From the NCBI GenBank assembly GCA_902796115.1, contig CADBNX010000431.1, positions 1-5,519 on the forward strand: a stretch of 5,519 nucleotides of DNA. Direction: 5' to 3'. Source of the stretch: an uncultured Eubacteriales bacterium (GTDB lineage: Bacteria; Bacillota; Clostridia; Christensenellales; Aristaeellaceae). Below the pieces are notes generated by a model. It saw nothing but the letters and a program-made list of their open reading frames with translations. It made no database searches and was not told the origin of the DNA. Below, piece by piece: positions 4,042-5,519 of this stretch. Within the stretch, counting starts at the first letter, position 1, and every line of letters begins with the position of its first letter. The translations under genes and the position numbers were made by a program.

Positions 4042-5519
4042 ATGGATCTTTTATCTGTCATTGTCTTATTGGGCGGCATCGCGCTGTTTCTGTACGGCAT
4101 GAGCCTTATGGGGGACGGCCTGAAAAAAGCGGCCGGAAACCGGCTTGAACTGATCCTGTACCGGCTGACGGATACGCCCGTCAAGGGGATCGGACTGGGT
4201 GCGGGTGTGACGGCGGTCATCCAGTCCTCGGCCGCGACCAGCGTGATGGCGGTCGGCTTTGTCAACTCCGCCATGATGCAGCTGCGGCAGGCCATCTCCG
4301 TGATCATGGGCGCCGTCATCGGAACCAGCGTGACCGGGTGGGTGATCTGCCTGTCCGAGATGGGCAGCGGGGCTTCGGCTGCGTTCAAGCTGCTGAGCAC
4401 GGAAAGCCTCAGCGCCCTGGTGGCGCTCGCCGGCATGCTGCTGAAAATGGTGTCGAAGAAAAAATCCCTTCATCATGTGGCGGATATCATGATGGGCTTT
4501 GCCATCCTGATGTTCGGGCTGAAGACGATGTCCTCCTCCATGGAGGCGCTGCAGGACAACCCCGCGTTCCTGTCCGCGCTGACCCGGTTTGAAAACCCGC
4601 TGCTGGGCATCCTGGCCGGCATGCTCTTTACGGCCCTGCTGCAGAGCGCTTCCGCGTCGGTCGGTATCCTGCAGGCGCTTTCCGTGACCGGCGTGATCAC
4701 GTTTTCCGAAGCGCTGCCCATCATCCTGGGCGTCGCTATCGGCGCCAGCGTACCGGTGTTGATGGCCGGCATCGGTTCCTCGCCCAACGGAAAGCGCACG
4801 GCGCTTTCCTATCCGATCATCGAGGTTTCCCGGGTGGTGCTGTTCGCCGCCGTGTTTTACGCCCTGAACGCGGCTTTCCGCTTTCCCCTGATGGAACGCG
4901 TGATGAGTCCCTTCTCCATCGCGCTGCTCAATACGCTTTTCCGCCTTTCCACCGTGGCGCTCCTGTTTCCCGCGATCCCGCTCATCGAAAAGGCGGTCAC
5001 GCGCCTGATTCCGGCCGACCCGGAGGATGAGAAGGAAAATCAGGATATGAACCGGCTGGAGGAACGTTTCATCGCCTATCCGATCCTGGCGGTGGAACAG
5101 ACGAGGCTGACGATCGGCAATATGGCGGAGCTTTCCCGCAGATCCATTTTCGAAGCGATCGGGCTTCTGGACGAGTATACGGAAAAGGGCGCGCAGAACG
5201 TGCAGCGCATGGAAGACACGATCGACCGGTACGAGGACAAGATCGGCAGTTATCTGATGCGCCTGACCGGCCATGAAATGGCGGACGCGCAGAACAAGGC
5301 CGTCAGCCAGTACCTGCGCGCCATTACCGATCTGGAACGCATCAGCGACCACGCGCTCAACATTTCGGAGCGCGCGGCGGAAATCCGGGAAAAGCAGATC
5401 CGGTTTTCCGATAAAGGCGCGAAGGAAATGAAAAACCTGATCGCGGCGGTCACGGAAATCGTGAACCTGGCGATGGACAGCTTCCTCAACGACGACGAGA
5501 ACCTGGCCTGCCGGGTGGA
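4042..5519 (+). CDS. Na/Pi cotransporter family protein with PhoU-like C-terminal domain, 3' incomplete
   Basis: The frame is open from the ATG at 4042 to the right edge (492 codons plus two bases; no stop). An in-frame TGA at 4033-4035 rules out an earlier start, and the N-terminus (hydrophobic from residue 4, LFLYGMSLMGDGL) is typical of the family. The membrane part (about 1-320) holds the two inverted Na_Pi_cotrans repeats, with signature QSSAATS at 61-67 and a weaker QSASASV at 201-207, each followed by a Gly-rich turn (GAVIGTS 90-96; GVAIGAS 230-236). Residues about 340-492 are charged and helical with DLERISDHALNISE (430-443), a PhoU-type signature. Family members move phosphate with sodium across the cytoplasmic membrane, or are annotated so by homology; the PhoU-like part probably senses or regulates. 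The usual Asn of the NIGT turn is absent in both repeats, so the substrate is less certain. It is divergent from the ABC operon with its own promoter, and a functional link between the two is not implied. Confidence 0.92.
   Translation, partial: MDLLSVIVLLGGIALFLYGMSLMGDGLKKAAGNRLELILYRLTDTPVKGIGLGAGVTAVIQSSAATSVMAVGFVNSAMMQLRQAISVIMGAVIGTSVTGWVICLSEMGSGASAAFKLLSTESLSALVALAGMLLKMVSKKKSLHHVADIMMGFAILMFGLKTMSSSMEALQDNPAFLSALTRFENPLLGILAGMLFTALLQSASASVGILQALSVTGVITFSEALPIILGVAIGASVPVLMAGIGSSPNGKRTALSYPIIEVSRVVLFAAVFYALNAAFRFPLMERVMSPFSIALLNTLFRLSTVALLFPAIPLIEKAVTRLIPADPEDEKENQDMNRLEERFIAYPILAVEQTRLTIGNMAELSRRSIFEAIGLLDEYTEKGAQNVQRMEDTIDRYEDKIGSYLMRLTGHEMADAQNKAVSQYLRAITDLERISDHALNISERAAEIREKQIRFSDKGAKEMKNLIAAVTEIVNLAMDSFLNDDENLACRV

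Noticed and set aside
4066..5352. 428-codon minus-strand open frame opposite the Na/Pi gene
   Set aside because: It has the same low-complexity His/Gln/Arg/Gly composition and lies opposite a gene with recognisable family motifs.

Overview
The window is GC-rich coding DNA with strong GGAGG-type ribosome binding sites and classical TTGACA/TATAxT promoters. That pattern, with a BmrCD-like heterodimeric ABC exporter and a Na/Pi cotransporter that carries a PhoU-like tail, suggests a high-GC Bacillota member, probably an anaerobic Clostridia relative. This is an inference from gene style only; no marker gene is present.

Layout. Positions 1-41 hold a degenerate 7-bp tandem repeat that runs off the left edge and contains the stop codon of the first gene. 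Two ABC half-transporter genes lie on the minus strand (1880-3673 is transcribed first, then 8-1876) with a 3-bp gap, so they form an operon. A 368-bp intergenic region (3674-4041) separates them from a divergent plus-strand Na/Pi cotransporter gene (4042 to the right edge, incomplete).

The two ABC proteins complement each other. The first has a canonical LSGGQ signature but Asp in place of the catalytic Glu. The second has the catalytic Glu but a degenerate LSTGE signature. This is the hallmark of an asymmetric heterodimeric multidrug-type exporter with one active and one degenerate ATP site (BmrCD, LmrCD, TM287/288 type).

The most interesting part is the roughly 180-nt leader of the ABC operon. 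It has a consensus promoter, a well-placed GGAGG, a 16-codon open frame (MTMFFADKNTLCRGAF), an intrinsic terminator (10-bp GC-rich stem, AAAA loop, five U), and then the ABC start with its own GGAGG. The terminator arms can also pair elsewhere: one arm with a segment inside the leader ORF, the other with a third copy of the same 10-mer downstream. This is the architecture of ribosome-mediated transcription attenuation, as known for bmrB-bmrC-bmrD in Bacillus subtilis, where drugs that stall the ribosome switch on the exporter. Here it is read from sequence only and is untested.

The plus-strand gene has its own consensus promoter, and a 15-pair imperfect hairpin begins almost at the predicted +1 of its mRNA.
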